Notes: generated from the sequence alone by a model not told the origin. 64,000 bases of DNA from Agarivorans gilvus (GCF_001420915.1 NZ_CP013021.1:2077001-2141000), one strand, 5' to 3'. Shown: positions 1-8,826, numbered from the stretch's first letter. Numbers and translations are program-made.

Positions 1-602
1 CAAACTTTAACGCCGATGATACCGTAAGTAGTCAACGCTTCTGAAGTTGAGTAATCGATATCAGCACGTAAAGTGTGTAGAGGTACACGACCTTCACGGT
101 ACCATTCAGCACGGGCAATTTCTGCACCGCCTAAACGACCACTAACTTGAACCTTGATACCTTTAGCGCCTAGACGCATTGCGTTTTGTACTGCGCGCTT
201 CATAGCACGACGGAACATAACACGACGTTCTAGTTGGCTAGAGATAGAGTCTGCTACTAATTGAGCGTCTAACTCAGGCTTACGAACTTCTGAGATGTTA
301 ATTTGCGCAGGTACGCCAGCTAGTTTAGCGACGTTCTTACGTAGTTTTTCAACATCTTCACCTTTTTTACCAATAACAACACCTGGACGAGCAGTGTGAA
401 TAGTTACACGAATGCTCTTAGCAGGACGCTCAATAGTAATGCGAGATACAGAAGCGCTTTTCAATTCTTTAGTTAAGAATTGACGCACTTTGTGGTCGCT
501 GAAAAGGTTGTCTGCGTATTCACCTTTATCGGCATACCAGGTTGAATTCCATGGTTTTACGATACCTAGGCGAATACCATTAGGATGTACTTTCTGACCC
601 AT
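1..602 (-). CDS. rpsC: 30S ribosomal protein S3, 3' end beyond window
   Basis: Ribosomal protein S3 of the small-subunit head, at the mRNA entry channel. The ATG is at 602-600 and the frame stays open to base 1, so about 200 residues of a protein usually near 230 are visible and the C-terminus is outside the window. The start, MGQKVHPNGIRLGI, is the standard S3 N-terminus, and the KH-domain region with VVIGKKGEDVEKLR is present. It is preceded by a ribosome site and follows rplV by 10 bases, as in the conserved S10 operon. Identification is secure. Confidence 0.95.
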   Translation of the reverse strand, partial: MGQKVHPNGIRLGIVKPWNSTWYADKGEYADNLFSDHKVRQFLTKELKSASVSRITIERPAKSIRVTIHTARPGVVIGKKGEDVEKLRKNVAKLAGVPAQINISEVRKPELDAQLVADSISSQLERRVMFRRAMKRAVQNAMRLGAKGIKVQVSGRLGGAEIARAEWYREGRVPLHTLRADIDYSTSEALTTYGIIGVKV

Positions 603-612
603 TGCTTATCTC

Positions 613-945
613 CTAGTTATCAGATACAACCACAGTAATGTGGCTGGTACGCTTGATAATACGGTCGGCTCGGCCTTTAGCACGAGGACGAATACGCTTT
701 AGAGTTGGACCATCATCAACAAAGATTTTGGCTACTTTCAACTCATCAATATCAGCACCTTCGTTGTGCTCAGCGTTAGCAATGGCAGATTCTAGAACTT
801 TCTTAACAAGTCCTGCTGCTTTTTTGCTGCTGAATTGCAACGTAACAAGCGCTTTTTCAACTGGTAGACCACGTACTTGATCTGCAACCAGGCGAGCCTT
901 CTGCGCAGAACCACGAGCAAAACGATGTTTAGCTAAAGCTTCCAT
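613..945 (-). CDS. rplV: 50S ribosomal protein L22
   Basis: Ribosomal protein L22, which binds 23S rRNA and lines the peptide exit tunnel with an extended hairpin. The 110-residue length equals the E. coli protein. The N-terminal MEALAKHRFARGSAQKARLV and the C-terminal hairpin and tail (RIRPRAKGRADRI, HITVVVSDN) are family-typical. It lies between rpsS and rpsC in the S10 operon order, with gaps of about 10 bases on each side, and is co-transcribed with them. Confidence 0.97.
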   Translation of the reverse strand: MEALAKHRFARGSAQKARLVADQVRGLPVEKALVTLQFSSKKAAGLVKKVLESAIANAEHNEGADIDELKVAKIFVDDGPTLKRIRPRAKGRADRIIKRTSHITVVVSDN

Positions 946-956
946 TATTTAGACTC

Positions 957-1235
957 CTACTTCTTCTTCGCTTTCTTATCAGCAGCATGGCCGCGATAAG
1001 TACGAGTTGGCGCGAATTCACCCAGTTTATGACCGATCATTTCATCGGTAACAAATACTGGAACGTGCTGACGACCATTATGGACAGCGATGGTCAAACC
1101 GATCATTTGTGGAATGATCATTGAGCGACGAGACCAAGTTTTCAATGGTTTCTTGTCCCCGCTTTCCACCGCTTTCTCTACCTTCTTCAACAAGTGTAGG
1201 TCAATGAATGGACCCTTCTTGAGAGAACGTGGCAT
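957..1235 (-). CDS. rpsS: 30S ribosomal protein S19
   Basis: Ribosomal protein S19, in the 30S head next to S13 near the A site. It has 92 residues, the normal length, and starts MPRSLKKGPFIDLHLLKKVE. The conserved RRSMIIPQMIGLTIAVHNG and GHKLGEFAPTRTYRGH motifs are present. It sits between rplB and rplV with gaps of about 11 bases, consistent with one S10-operon transcript. Confidence 0.97.
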   Translation of the reverse strand: MPRSLKKGPFIDLHLLKKVEKAVESGDKKPLKTWSRRSMIIPQMIGLTIAVHNGRQHVPVFVTDEMIGHKLGEFAPTRTYRGHAADKKAKKK

Positions 1236-1246
1236 GGCGATTCCCC

Positions 1247-2077
1247 TTATTTCTTAGAACGACGGCGTACGATATATTGATCCGTACTCTTATTTTTACG
1301 AGTTTTGTAACCTTTGGTTGGCACACCCCATGGTGTAACAGGATGACGGCCACCAGATGTACGACCTTCACCACCACCGTGTGGGTGATCAACTGGGTTC
1401 ATTACCACACCGCGAACGGTAGGACGAACACCACGCCAGCGCGTTGCACCAGCTTTACCAAGTTTACGTAGCATATGTTCAGCATTACCTACTTCGCCCA
1501 AAGTTGCGCGACAATCAGATAATACTTTACGCATTTCACCACTACGTAGACGTAAAGTTACGTAAGCACCATCACGCGCAACGATTTGAGCGTAAGCGCC
1601 AGCAGAACGTGCCATTTGAGCACCTTTACCAGGCTTCATTTCAATCGCGTGCACAGTAGAACCTACTGGCATGTTGCGCATTGGTAGACAGTTACCCGCT
1701 TCGATAGGTGCATCAACACCAGACATTAGCGGAGTACCTGCTTTAACACCCTTAGGTGCTAGGATGTAGCGACGCTCACCATCAGCAAACAATACCAAAG
1801 CAATGTTTGCGCTGCGGTTTGGATCGTATTCAATACGCTCTACTTTTGCAGGGATGCCGTCTTTGTCGTTACGTTTGAAGTCGATCAAACGGTAGTGTTG
1901 CTTGTGACCACCACCGATGTGACGAACGGTAATAACACCGCGGTTATTACGACCGCCAGACTTAGACTTACTTTCCAATAAAGGAGCGTAAGGCTTGCCT
2001 TTGTGCAGGTCAGGGTTAACCACTTTAACAACGTGGCGACGACCAGCAGATGTAGGCTTACATTTTGCAATAGCCAT
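1247..2077 (-). CDS. rplB: 50S ribosomal protein L2
   Basis: Ribosomal protein L2, needed for subunit association and peptidyl-transferase centre assembly. It has 276 residues (E. coli 273). The conserved C-terminal NPVDHPHGGGEGR with the functionally important histidine is intact, followed by HPVTPWGVPTKGYKTRKNK and the basic RRRSKK end. It follows rplW after 15 bases and precedes rpsS. Several open frames on the other strand here are shadows of this highly biased gene. Confidence 0.97.
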   Translation of the reverse strand: MAIAKCKPTSAGRRHVVKVVNPDLHKGKPYAPLLESKSKSGGRNNRGVITVRHIGGGHKQHYRLIDFKRNDKDGIPAKVERIEYDPNRSANIALVLFADGERRYILAPKGVKAGTPLMSGVDAPIEAGNCLPMRNMPVGSTVHAIEMKPGKGAQMARSAGAYAQIVARDGAYVTLRLRSGEMRKVLSDCRATLGEVGNAEHMLRKLGKAGATRWRGVRPTVRGVVMNPVDHPHGGGEGRTSGGRHPVTPWGVPTKGYKTRKNKSTDQYIVRRRSKK

Positions 2078-2092
2078 TTAAGATAACTCCTC

Positions 2093-2395
2093 TTACTCTG
2101 CGGCGCCGGTGAAGTCGATGTCTGCACCTTCAGCTAAGGTTACATACGCCTTCTTCACGTCGTTACGGCGACCGAAACGTGCTCCATGACGCTTGGTTTT
2201 ACCTTTTTGATTCAAGGTAGTAACACCAGTCACTTCAACTTCGAATAGTTTTTCAACTGCAGCTTTGATTTCTGCTTTAGTTGCATCTTTCACAACTTTG
2301 AAAACGATAGTGTTATCGGCTTCAGCAGACATAGTGCTCTTCTCAGAGATATGTGGAGCTACTAGAACTTTCAACAAACGTTCTTCGCTGATCAT
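2093..2395 (-). CDS. rplW: 50S ribosomal protein L23
   Basis: Ribosomal protein L23, at the tunnel exit, where trigger factor and SRP dock. I place the start at the ATG at 2395 (MISEERLLKVLVAPHISEK), giving 100 residues that align end to end with E. coli L23. A longer reading from 2404 adds only three residues. This start gives an ATGA overlap with the rplD stop (2392-2395), so the two genes are probably translationally coupled. Confidence 0.96.
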   Translation of the reverse strand: MISEERLLKVLVAPHISEKSTMSAEADNTIVFKVVKDATKAEIKAAVEKLFEVEVTGVTTLNQKGKTKRHGARFGRRNDVKKAYVTLAEGADIDFTGAAE

Positions 2396-2997
2396 GCTAA
2401 CCACTCCTCAATTTGTTTAACTGCATCAGCAGTTACCAACACTTTGTCAAAGGCAATCAAGCTAACTGGGTCAATACCAGCTACGTCACGTACATCTACT
2501 TTATATAGGTTACGTGCGGCCAAGAATAAGTTTTCGTCAACTTCAGGAGTTACGATTAATACGTCACTCAAATCGAAGTCTTTCAACTTAGCTACTAATT
2601 CTTTAGTTTTTGGCGCTTCAACAGCGAATTTTTCAACCACAATCAAACGGTCCTGACGAACCAATTCAGACAAGATGCTGCGGATAGCACCGCGGTACAT
2701 TTTCTTGTTAACTTTTTGGCTGTGATCTTGAGGCTTAGCAGCAAACGTTACGCCACCGCTACGCCAAATTGGGCTACGAATTGTACCGGCACGAGCACGG
2801 CCTGTACCTTTCTGACGCCATGGTTTCTTACCACCACCTGATACTTCAGAACGTGTTTTTTGAGCGCGAGTTCCCTGGCGAGAAGCTGCAGCGTATGCAG
2901 TTACCACCTGGTGAATCAAGGCTTCGTTAAAGTCACGTCCGAAGGTAGTTTCGGAAACTTCAAGAGCGCTTTGCGCGTCTTTCAATACCAATTCCAT
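2392..2997 (-). CDS. rplD: 50S ribosomal protein L4
   Basis: Ribosomal protein L4, 201 residues as in E. coli. In enteric bacteria it also represses its own operon by acting on the S10 leader. The conserved RAQKTRSEVSGGGKKPWRQK and GTGRARAGTIRSPIWRSGG, which form the tunnel-lining loop, are visible. It follows rplC by 15 bases and overlaps rplW by four. Autoregulation here is inferred from family knowledge and from the leader upstream of rpsJ. Confidence 0.97.
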   Translation of the reverse strand: MELVLKDAQSALEVSETTFGRDFNEALIHQVVTAYAAASRQGTRAQKTRSEVSGGGKKPWRQKGTGRARAGTIRSPIWRSGGVTFAAKPQDHSQKVNKKMYRGAIRSILSELVRQDRLIVVEKFAVEAPKTKELVAKLKDFDLSDVLIVTPEVDENLFLAARNLYKVDVRDVAGIDPVSLIAFDKVLVTADAVKQIEEWLA

Positions 2998-3012
2998 TAC
3001 TATCTCCTAACG

Positions 3013-3648
3013 TTACGCTTTAACAGCAGGTTTAATGATCACGTCGCCATTGGTAGCGCCAGGTACGGCACCTTTAACCAAAATTAGGTTACGCTCAACA
3101 TCAACACGTACAACATCTAGGTTTTGCGTAGTTACACGCTCAGCACCCATATGTCCGGCCATCTTCTTGCCTTTGAATACTTTACCTGGGCTTTGGTTTT
3201 GACCAATAGAACCAGGAGCACGGTGGCTCAAAGAGTTACCGTGAGTAAAATCTTGGGTAGCGAAGTTCCAGCGTTTAACACCGCCTTGGAAACCTTTACC
3301 TTTAGAAGTACCAGTAACGTCTACTTTTTTAACTTCATTGAACAAGTCAACTTTTAGCTCATCAGCTACGCTAACTTCTTCACCTTCACCGTCTGCTAGA
3401 CGGAATTCCCACAGGCCGCGACCCGCGTCAACACCAGCTTTAGCGAATTGACCCGCTTCTGGTTTGTTAACACGACTTGCTTTTTTAGTGCCAGTGGTCA
3501 CTTGTAGAGCACGGTAACCGTCGCTTTCCTCAGTGATTACACGAGTAACGCGGTTTGGCTCACATTCGATTACGGTAACTGGAATTGATACACCATCTTC
3601 AGTGAAGATGCGGGTCATTCCAACTTTACGACCGATTAGACCAATCAT
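3013..3648 (-). CDS. rplC: 50S ribosomal protein L3
   Basis: Ribosomal protein L3, an early assembly protein whose central loop reaches the peptidyl-transferase centre. It has 211 residues (E. coli 209). The segment GGVKRWNFATQDFTHGNSLS with the following RAPGSIGQNQSPGKVFKGKK contains the glutamine that PrmB methylates in relatives. It sits second in the S10 operon, 32 bases after rpsJ. Confidence 0.97.
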   Translation of the reverse strand: MIGLIGRKVGMTRIFTEDGVSIPVTVIECEPNRVTRVITEESDGYRALQVTTGTKKASRVNKPEAGQFAKAGVDAGRGLWEFRLADGEGEEVSVADELKVDLFNEVKKVDVTGTSKGKGFQGGVKRWNFATQDFTHGNSLSHRAPGSIGQNQSPGKVFKGKKMAGHMGAERVTTQNLDVVRVDVERNLILVKGAVPGATNGDVIIKPAVKA

Positions 3649-3680
3649 TGTAAAAACCTCTTATTCAGTCAGACTCAGGC

Positions 3681-3992
3681 TTAGCCCAAGCTGATTTGCA
3701 CATCTACACCAGCAGCAAGGTCAAGGCGCATCAAAGCGTCAACTGTTTTATCAGTTGGCTCTACGATGTCTACTAGACGTTTGTGGGTGCGAATTTCATA
3801 CTGGTCACGCGCGTCTTTGTTAACGTGCGGAGATACTAGTACGGTGTAACGCTCTTTACGAGTAGGAAGTGGAATTGGACCACGAACCTGAGCGCCAGTG
3901 CGTTTGGCAGTTTCTACGATTTCCGCAGTAGATTGATCGATCAGACGGTGATCGAATGCTTTCAAGCGGATTCGAATTCTTTGGTTCTGCAT
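3681..3992 (-). CDS. rpsJ: 30S ribosomal protein S10 (NusE)
   Basis: Ribosomal protein S10, which also acts as NusE in antitermination. The ATG at 3992 gives MQNQRIRIRLKAFDHRLID and 103 residues, the family's exact length, with a GGAGCTC ribosome site just upstream. The frame is open for 39 further codons upstream, but these lie in the transcribed leader and do not resemble S10. First gene of the S10 operon. Confidence 0.97.
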   Translation of the reverse strand: MQNQRIRIRLKAFDHRLIDQSTAEIVETAKRTGAQVRGPIPLPTRKERYTVLVSPHVNKDARDQYEIRTHKRLVDIVEPTDKTVDALMRLDLAAGVDVQISLG

Positions 3993-4183
3993 TGACAGAG
4001 CTCCAAATAAAAAATAAAAGAACCTAACACACACCAACGACATCCGATTCCAATATCTGGGGATGGTAGTGCATGCGACGAGTAACGTTTGCTTCCAAAT
4101 CGGAAGCACTGTTAGTTCTTAACTACCGAGGTAGTTAAGCAATATAAGCTGCCGAAACAACTTAGCCACTTTATTCAGTGAGC
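3993..4183 (-). promoter_or_regulatory. S10 operon leader with hairpins
   Basis: The roughly 190-base stretch between the likely transcription start and rpsJ has no gene of its own but is rich in structure. There is a perfect 10-bp stem at 4118-4139 (CTTAACTACC/GGTAGTTAAG) and a 7-bp stem at 4090-4108 (TGCTTCC/GGAAGCA). A T-rich stretch lies just before the rpsJ ribosome site. Its length and place match the enterobacterial S10 leader, where L4 causes attenuation. That it works the same way here is inference. Confidence 0.6.
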
Positions 4184-4189
4184 GGCGGT

Positions 4190-4195
4190 ATTATA
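4190..4195 (-). promoter_or_regulatory. Probable S10 operon -10 box
   Basis: On the minus strand this reads TATAAT, a perfect -10 hexamer. A weaker TTGTTT lies 16 bases upstream as a possible -35. A second TATAAT lies about 30 bases further upstream. The position predicts a leader of about 190 bases before rpsJ. Confidence 0.5.
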
Positions 4196-4334
4196 CTTAA
4201 GCAATGCTAAAAAACAAGCGATTATACAAAATTTGTTTATTTGCTAAGCAGCCCCGCGAACCTTTAACCAGCTCGCAAAACCTATCTCTAGGTAAGCTTA
4301 TAATATTTATCGATAAGTGCTAGGCAAGATAGCT

Positions 4335-6188
4335 ATGAATAACCAATCCAGCTTGTTAGTTCTCAGTCGTAAACAATGGGCCCATTCGCTGCAGGATCAC
4401 CGTTATCCTTGGCAATTGTGTCTGGCCGAGACTATTCCTGCCAAGTCAATTCGCCAACAACACTATTACGCGATGATTATCGTTGAGCTGTCTTGGTTTG
4501 CACAGCCGCAGTTTAGAGAAGACTTCCAAGCGCTATTGCAAGATAGCGGTGAGGCAGCAAAGGTCATGTTCTACGCGGATCAAGCAGTGAGTAGTGCTGA
4601 GCTGATAGAATTAGTAAACCAATTTTCGCCCATTCACATTCTCAAAGTCGATGACACAGGGCCAACACTCGGTCAACAAATCCAACGCTACTGGCCTACC
4701 CAAACTCAGTCTCACCAACAATGGTTAGAACAACAACTCGCCGCCACGGTAGCCCAGTTTAGAGCGCATTTTTTTGACTATACTGCGCTTAGCGACCAGC
4801 AGCTTTCCGAGAAAGTGATTTCCGCGCTGTATAGCTTTTTTCAAGATAACGATGAAGACCACCTTTGCCGCACTTACAGTGCCAACCACATTCTCACTCA
4901 AGAAGGGCAAGCCAATCGCTTTTTATGGTTTATTGCTAAAGGCGAAGTGGTTCTGCGCAAGCAGCAGGACCAACAAAGTCTTGAAGTTGCGCGGATGAAA
5001 GCCGGTTCACTGGTAGGAGGAATGTCTTTTGTCACCGGCGAGTTAGCCTTTACCAGTGCAATTACCACCATGAAAACCGCAGTCATCAAGCTAGATAAAG
5101 CGACCTTTGCCAAAGTTTTAGACTCGAGTAATCAATTACTGCCTTTATTTACCAACTTGTTGCTACGCCACTTTAATCGACGCTTGCAAAAAAGCATACA
5201 AACTAAACTGACCCTGCAAACTACACTCAGCTCGCTAGATTCCGCCCACCAGCAACTCATCGAGAAAGAAAAAATGGCGGTACTAGGGCAGCTTATTGCA
5301 GGCGTGGCCCATGAACTTAATAATCCAGTGGCAGCCATTATTCGTGGCAGCGATACCATCGCCAAGCAGCTTCCACAAGTTCTTAAACATCAACTGAGCG
5401 CACCGCAAGAGCAACTCGGCCAACAATTACTTGAAGCCGCATTTACTCTAACACCGATGTCTACCAGCGAAATTCGTCAGCGTAGTAAACAAGCCTGCCA
5501 ATTATTTGGTAACCCTATCGCCGCCAGAAAGGCGGTGAGCATTGGCTTAGATAGGCCAGACTTACGTCAGCAATATTTGGACTGTTGTGATGATGAGCAA
5601 GATCCGCTAATCGATGCCCTCTCCCGCTACCACCAGATTGGCAATTTTTTACGTAATATCCAAGTTTGTGCCAGCCGTATTGCCGAGTTAGTGAAGGGCT
5701 TAAAACATTATGCCGGACAAGATCCCGAGCAACCGGTCTTGGCGGACATCAACGACGGCATAGCCGAAACTCTAGTGATACTTGAAAACCGGCTCCGCGG
5801 CTTCGATGTGGAATGTCACTATGGAATACTCCCCGTCTATCGCTGCCATCCCATCGCCTTACAACAGGTGTGGACCAATTTAATCGCCAACGCGCTAGAC
5901 GCCATGGGTACACGCGGCAAGCTGAGTATCACCAGCCGCTATGTTGAGGCCTCGCCCAGTTACATTTCAGTAGAAATCGAAGATAACGGGCCTGGCATTA
6001 GCCCCAAGTTAATCAAAAAAATCTTTGAATTAAATTTTACGACTAAGCGAGAAGGTAATTTTGGCTTAGGCATTGGCCTCACTGTGTGCCAACAAATAGT
6101 GGCGCAACATTTAGGTAGAATTGAGGTGGAATCAGAGCTAGGACACTATACTCGTTTCACCATTACTTTACCCTTGAACCAACAATAG
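4335..6188 (+). CDS. Histidine kinase with cyclic-nucleotide-binding-like domain
   Basis: Predicted cytoplasmic sensor histidine kinase; no membrane segment is visible. Residues 1-130 are unassigned and may be a degenerate receiver. Residues of about 165-285 look like a Crp-type cyclic-nucleotide domain (FLWFIAKGEVVLRKQQ, GSLVGGMSFVTGELAF). The phospho-acceptor is His326 in GVAHELNNPVAAI. About 110 residues separate this from the second dimerisation helix (RIAELVKGLKHYAG), longer than usual. The ATP-binding N box (NLIANALDAMG), DNGPGIS and GLGIGLTV are intact. The start is taken as the ATG at 4335; a GTG at 4317 in frame would add six residues. It is followed after 19 bases by a response regulator, its likely partner. 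The signal is unknown. Confidence 0.85.
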   Translation: MNNQSSLLVLSRKQWAHSLQDHRYPWQLCLAETIPAKSIRQQHYYAMIIVELSWFAQPQFREDFQALLQDSGEAAKVMFYADQAVSSAELIELVNQFSPIHILKVDDTGPTLGQQIQRYWPTQTQSHQQWLEQQLAATVAQFRAHFFDYTALSDQQLSEKVISALYSFFQDNDEDHLCRTYSANHILTQEGQANRFLWFIAKGEVVLRKQQDQQSLEVARMKAGSLVGGMSFVTGELAFTSAITTMKTAVIKLDKATFAKVLDSSNQLLPLFTNLLLRHFNRRLQKSIQTKLTLQTTLSSLDSAHQQLIEKEKMAVLGQLIAGVAHELNNPVAAIIRGSDTIAKQLPQVLKHQLSAPQEQLGQQLLEAAFTLTPMSTSEIRQRSKQACQLFGNPIAARKAVSIGLDRPDLRQQYLDCCDDEQDPLIDALSRYHQIGNFLRNIQVCASRIAELVKGLKHYAGQDPEQPVLADINDGIAETLVILENRLRGFDVECHYGILPVYRCHPIALQQVWTNLIANALDAMGTRGKLSITSRYVEASPSYISVEIEDNGPGISPKLIKKIFELNFTTKREGNFGLGIGLTVCQQIVAQHLGRIEVESELGHYTRFTITLPLNQQ

Positions 6189-6207
6189 GACTTAAAGGAG
6201 CCTGGTC

Positions 6208-6708
6208 ATGGAGCAATTACTGATTTTGTGTGTGGATGATGAGCGTGAGGTACTCGATAGCGTACTTAGCGATATCGCCTCTTTGAGTCCTCCTTTCACC
6301 ATCGATGGTGCAGAAAGCGTCGCTGAAGCGCGAGAGGTTATCAGTGAATTTGAAGCGCAGGGCGGTAAACTCGCCTTGATTCTCGCCGACCACATTATGC
6401 CCGATGAATTAGGCATCGATTTTCTCATCGACCTCAACCACAGCAGTAACAACGAAGCGGCTCAGAAGATTCTATTAACCGGCCAAGCCGGACTGCACGA
6501 TACCATCGAAGCGATCAACCGCGGCGGCCTAAACTACTACTTGGCTAAACCCTGGTCGGCCGAGGAGTTGCTAAGCATTATTAAGGAAAAACTTACCGAT
6601 TACGTACTTAACTACTGTGATAATCCAATGCCTTTTGCTCAGGTATTAGATGGCGAGCGAATTTTTAATCACATGGCTCAACACCGCTTAGAAATGCCCA
6701 ATACCTAG
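6208..6708 (+). CDS. Single-domain response regulator
   Basis: Receiver-domain protein of 166 residues. The acidic pocket Asp10-Asp11, phospho-acceptor Asp61 (LILADHIMP), conserved threonine (LLTGQ) and lysine (LAKPW) are all visible, so it should be phosphorylatable. The domain ends near residue 130. The remaining roughly 35 residues have no DNA-binding or enzymatic output domain that I can see. A good ribosome site (AAAGGAGCC) precedes the ATG. It follows the kinase gene and is probably its partner. LAKPW is common in receivers paired with HD-GYP or EAL proteins, but none is encoded in the same transcript. Confidence 0.88.
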   Translation: MEQLLILCVDDEREVLDSVLSDIASLSPPFTIDGAESVAEAREVISEFEAQGGKLALILADHIMPDELGIDFLIDLNHSSNNEAAQKILLTGQAGLHDTIEAINRGGLNYYLAKPWSAEELLSIIKEKLTDYVLNYCDNPMPFAQVLDGERIFNHMAQHRLEMPNT

Positions 6709-6797
6709 CTCTGGCAAGAGGGTTTAACAACGCGCCGATACGGCTGTCACACTTAGTCAAGGGCTGGTCTGACAGCCTTAATAGAACAGCTACATGT

Positions 6798-8294
6798 TTA
6801 TGGCGTCGCCGCGTTGTCCGCCAAGTGCTTGAGCAATTCAGCGATAATCATCGGCCTACCGAGGTAATAACCTTGCGCCTGTCGACAGCCTATTTTCCTG
6901 AGCACCTTTAACTGACTTTCAGTTTCGACCCCTTCGGCAACGATGTTAATTCGAAAGCTATTTGCCATAGCAATCACCGCACAGACAATAGTTTTTGAAC
7001 GCGCGTCATGTTCCAGCTCCGCCACAAAACTGCGGTCGATTTTAATTTCATCCACGGTCAAATCTTTAAGCATGGCCAAAGAAGTATAGCCAGTACCAAA
7101 ATCATCAATCGATAAGGTCAAGCCGCGCGCTTGTAGCTGGGATATAACCTCGACACTTTTACGCATATCGGTAAGCGTGGCAGTTTCGGTGATTTCTAAA
7201 CGGACGTATTGGGCAAAGTCACGATAGCTTTCGATAAAGCTACTTAATGAGTTCATCTCATCGGTACTGTTAAACTCGGTGGCCGAAACATTCACGGCAA
7301 CATGCTGGAGTACACTCCCCAACAAACCAGAGTCTTGCAGCTCTTCAGCCGCCTTAGCTATCACTAACTTGGAAATAGCAGAACTTAAACCATTATCTTC
7401 GGCCAAGGGAATAAATACATCTGGAGCAATAAAACCATGTTGCGGGTGTTTCCAACGCACCAACACTTCTACGCCAATGCAGCTCAACTCTGCTAACTCA
7501 TATTTGGGTTGATACACCACATATAAATTCTGCTCGGCTATAGCCTCGCGTAAATCCAACACTAACTGGCGGCGCAGCATGGCCTTTTCGCTTAAGGTTT
7601 TATCATGATAGATAATCGAATTACGTTGCTGCTTGGCCACGTTCAGCGCTTGCGACGCTGAAATCATCATCTCTTTGGCGTTGCTACCGTCGCTAGGAAA
7701 CAAGGCCACCCCCACCGAACAGCTTACATCTATGCCAAAACGCTGGCCGCGCAAGGCACATAGACGCTGAACTTCACGCATGCGCGTCTCCACCTCGGAG
7801 ATATCGTCAAAAGTGGTAAAACAAGCAAATTGATCGGCATGCAAGCGAGAGATAAACGAACCGGGCAAAGCCGACTTAAGCAAAGCCTTGGCAATATCTT
7901 GCAAAAATGAATCTGCCCTCTCAAAACCTAAACCTTCATTTACCTGCTTGAAATCGTCTATATCAAGATAAGCAACAAATAGGTGCTCATTGCTATTTAA
8001 CTTGGAAAGGGTGGCATTGAGAGTGCGAATAAACAAATTTAAGCTATGTAAACCGGTGAGACTGTCCATATCATCGGCCTTTTCTAGAGCTCGGTTATCT
8101 CTTAGCACCAAAATGAGCAACAATACAGCGGTAATAACAACGAAGGCTAGGCCTTTATAGGTTTGAGCCAAGGCTCGCAACTGCGCACTATGAAACAGCC
8201 ATTCAACGGCCATATCTGAAAACAATATCCACAGTGCAGAAAAACTAGCGTACACCAGTGTCACTTTAACGGCGGAAGTTACAGCCCTATTCAT
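6798..8294 (-). CDS. GGDEF/EAL protein, probable c-di-GMP phosphodiesterase
   Basis: Membrane protein of 498 residues. Two hydrophobic segments lie at about residues 8-30 and 45-65, followed by a GGDEF domain and a C-terminal EAL domain. The GGDEF signature is replaced by LHADQF, so the cyclase half is probably inactive. The EAL half keeps EVLVRW, EITETAT, IDDFGTGYTSL, DEIKIDRSFV and VAEGVET, so phosphodiesterase activity on cyclic di-GMP is likely. It is convergent with the two-component pair. Lowering c-di-GMP would favour motility over attachment, but no target is shown. Confidence 0.88.
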   Translation of the reverse strand: MNRAVTSAVKVTLVYASFSALWILFSDMAVEWLFHSAQLRALAQTYKGLAFVVITAVLLLILVLRDNRALEKADDMDSLTGLHSLNLFIRTLNATLSKLNSNEHLFVAYLDIDDFKQVNEGLGFERADSFLQDIAKALLKSALPGSFISRLHADQFACFTTFDDISEVETRMREVQRLCALRGQRFGIDVSCSVGVALFPSDGSNAKEMMISASQALNVAKQQRNSIIYHDKTLSEKAMLRRQLVLDLREAIAEQNLYVVYQPKYELAELSCIGVEVLVRWKHPQHGFIAPDVFIPLAEDNGLSSAISKLVIAKAAEELQDSGLLGSVLQHVAVNVSATEFNSTDEMNSLSSFIESYRDFAQYVRLEITETATLTDMRKSVEVISQLQARGLTLSIDDFGTGYTSLAMLKDLTVDEIKIDRSFVAELEHDARSKTIVCAVIAMANSFRINIVAEGVETESQLKVLRKIGCRQAQGYYLGRPMIIAELLKHLADNAATP

Positions 8295-8392
8295 CGATAA
8301 TAGGATCCTCTATAAAGACCAAATAAAATGCGTAATAACTAACTAAACAGTAGCAAACACTGTCTACTTAGCGAATATTGCCAGCGCTCTTT

Positions 8393-8746
8393 TTAGTTTC
8401 GCAGCAGCGCCTGTACCGATTTACTCATACTTGAAACAACTAAGTTATAGGAATTATCGATCAAGCCAAAGACTTGTTGCTCAGCATCACTACCATCAAA
8501 ATAGAGACTCAGCCAATGGCGTTTATTCATGTGGTAAGCCCGATGAATAGCAGGAAAAATATCCGTCAACGCATCAACTTGCTCTGGCTGACACTTAAGA
8601 TTGATGAACATTTGCCCTTCTCGCCATCCGACTAAAGCAAACATCTTTCCTCTTACTTTAAACACCGGAACGTCGGGTGCAAAAGGATACTCCAATTTAG
8701 CTTCAGTCTTGGCCAATAGGTAAGCTTCTAATTGAGAATAATCCAT
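8393..8746 (-). CDS. MmcQ/YjbR family protein
   Basis: Small soluble protein of 117 residues resembling the MmcQ/YjbR family (CyaY-like fold). The N-terminal YPFAPDVPVFKVRGKMFALV, then INLKCQPEQVDAL, and HWLSLYFDGS near the middle fit the family. Biochemical function of the family is unproven; DNA binding has been proposed. It is a single gene between the GGDEF/EAL gene and the end of the arginine operon. Confidence 0.8.
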   Translation of the reverse strand: MDYSQLEAYLLAKTEAKLEYPFAPDVPVFKVRGKMFALVGWREGQMFINLKCQPEQVDALTDIFPAIHRAYHMNKRHWLSLYFDGSDAEQQVFGLIDNSYNLVVSSMSKSVQALLRN

Positions 8747-8763
8747 GCTCTACCCTGATAAAT

Positions 8764-8797
8764 AACAAAGCCAGTGGCTACTGCTACTGGCTTTGTT
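8764..8797 (-). terminator. Terminator after argH
   Basis: Perfect 12-bp stem (AACAAAGCCAGT/ACTGGCTTTGTT) with a 10-base loop, in the gap after the arginine operon. On the minus strand it ends in TTTGTTATTT, a weak T tract. Likely the end of the argCBFGH transcript. Confidence 0.65.
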
Positions 8798-8826
8798 GTT
8801 GTCCATCAAGCGTTGCGCGCTAAAGT

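Noticed and set aside
1229..2127. Several open frames overlapping rplB, rpsS and rplW on both strands.
   Set aside because: They lie inside highly conserved ribosomal genes, have no ribosome sites or family resemblance, and follow from codon bias.
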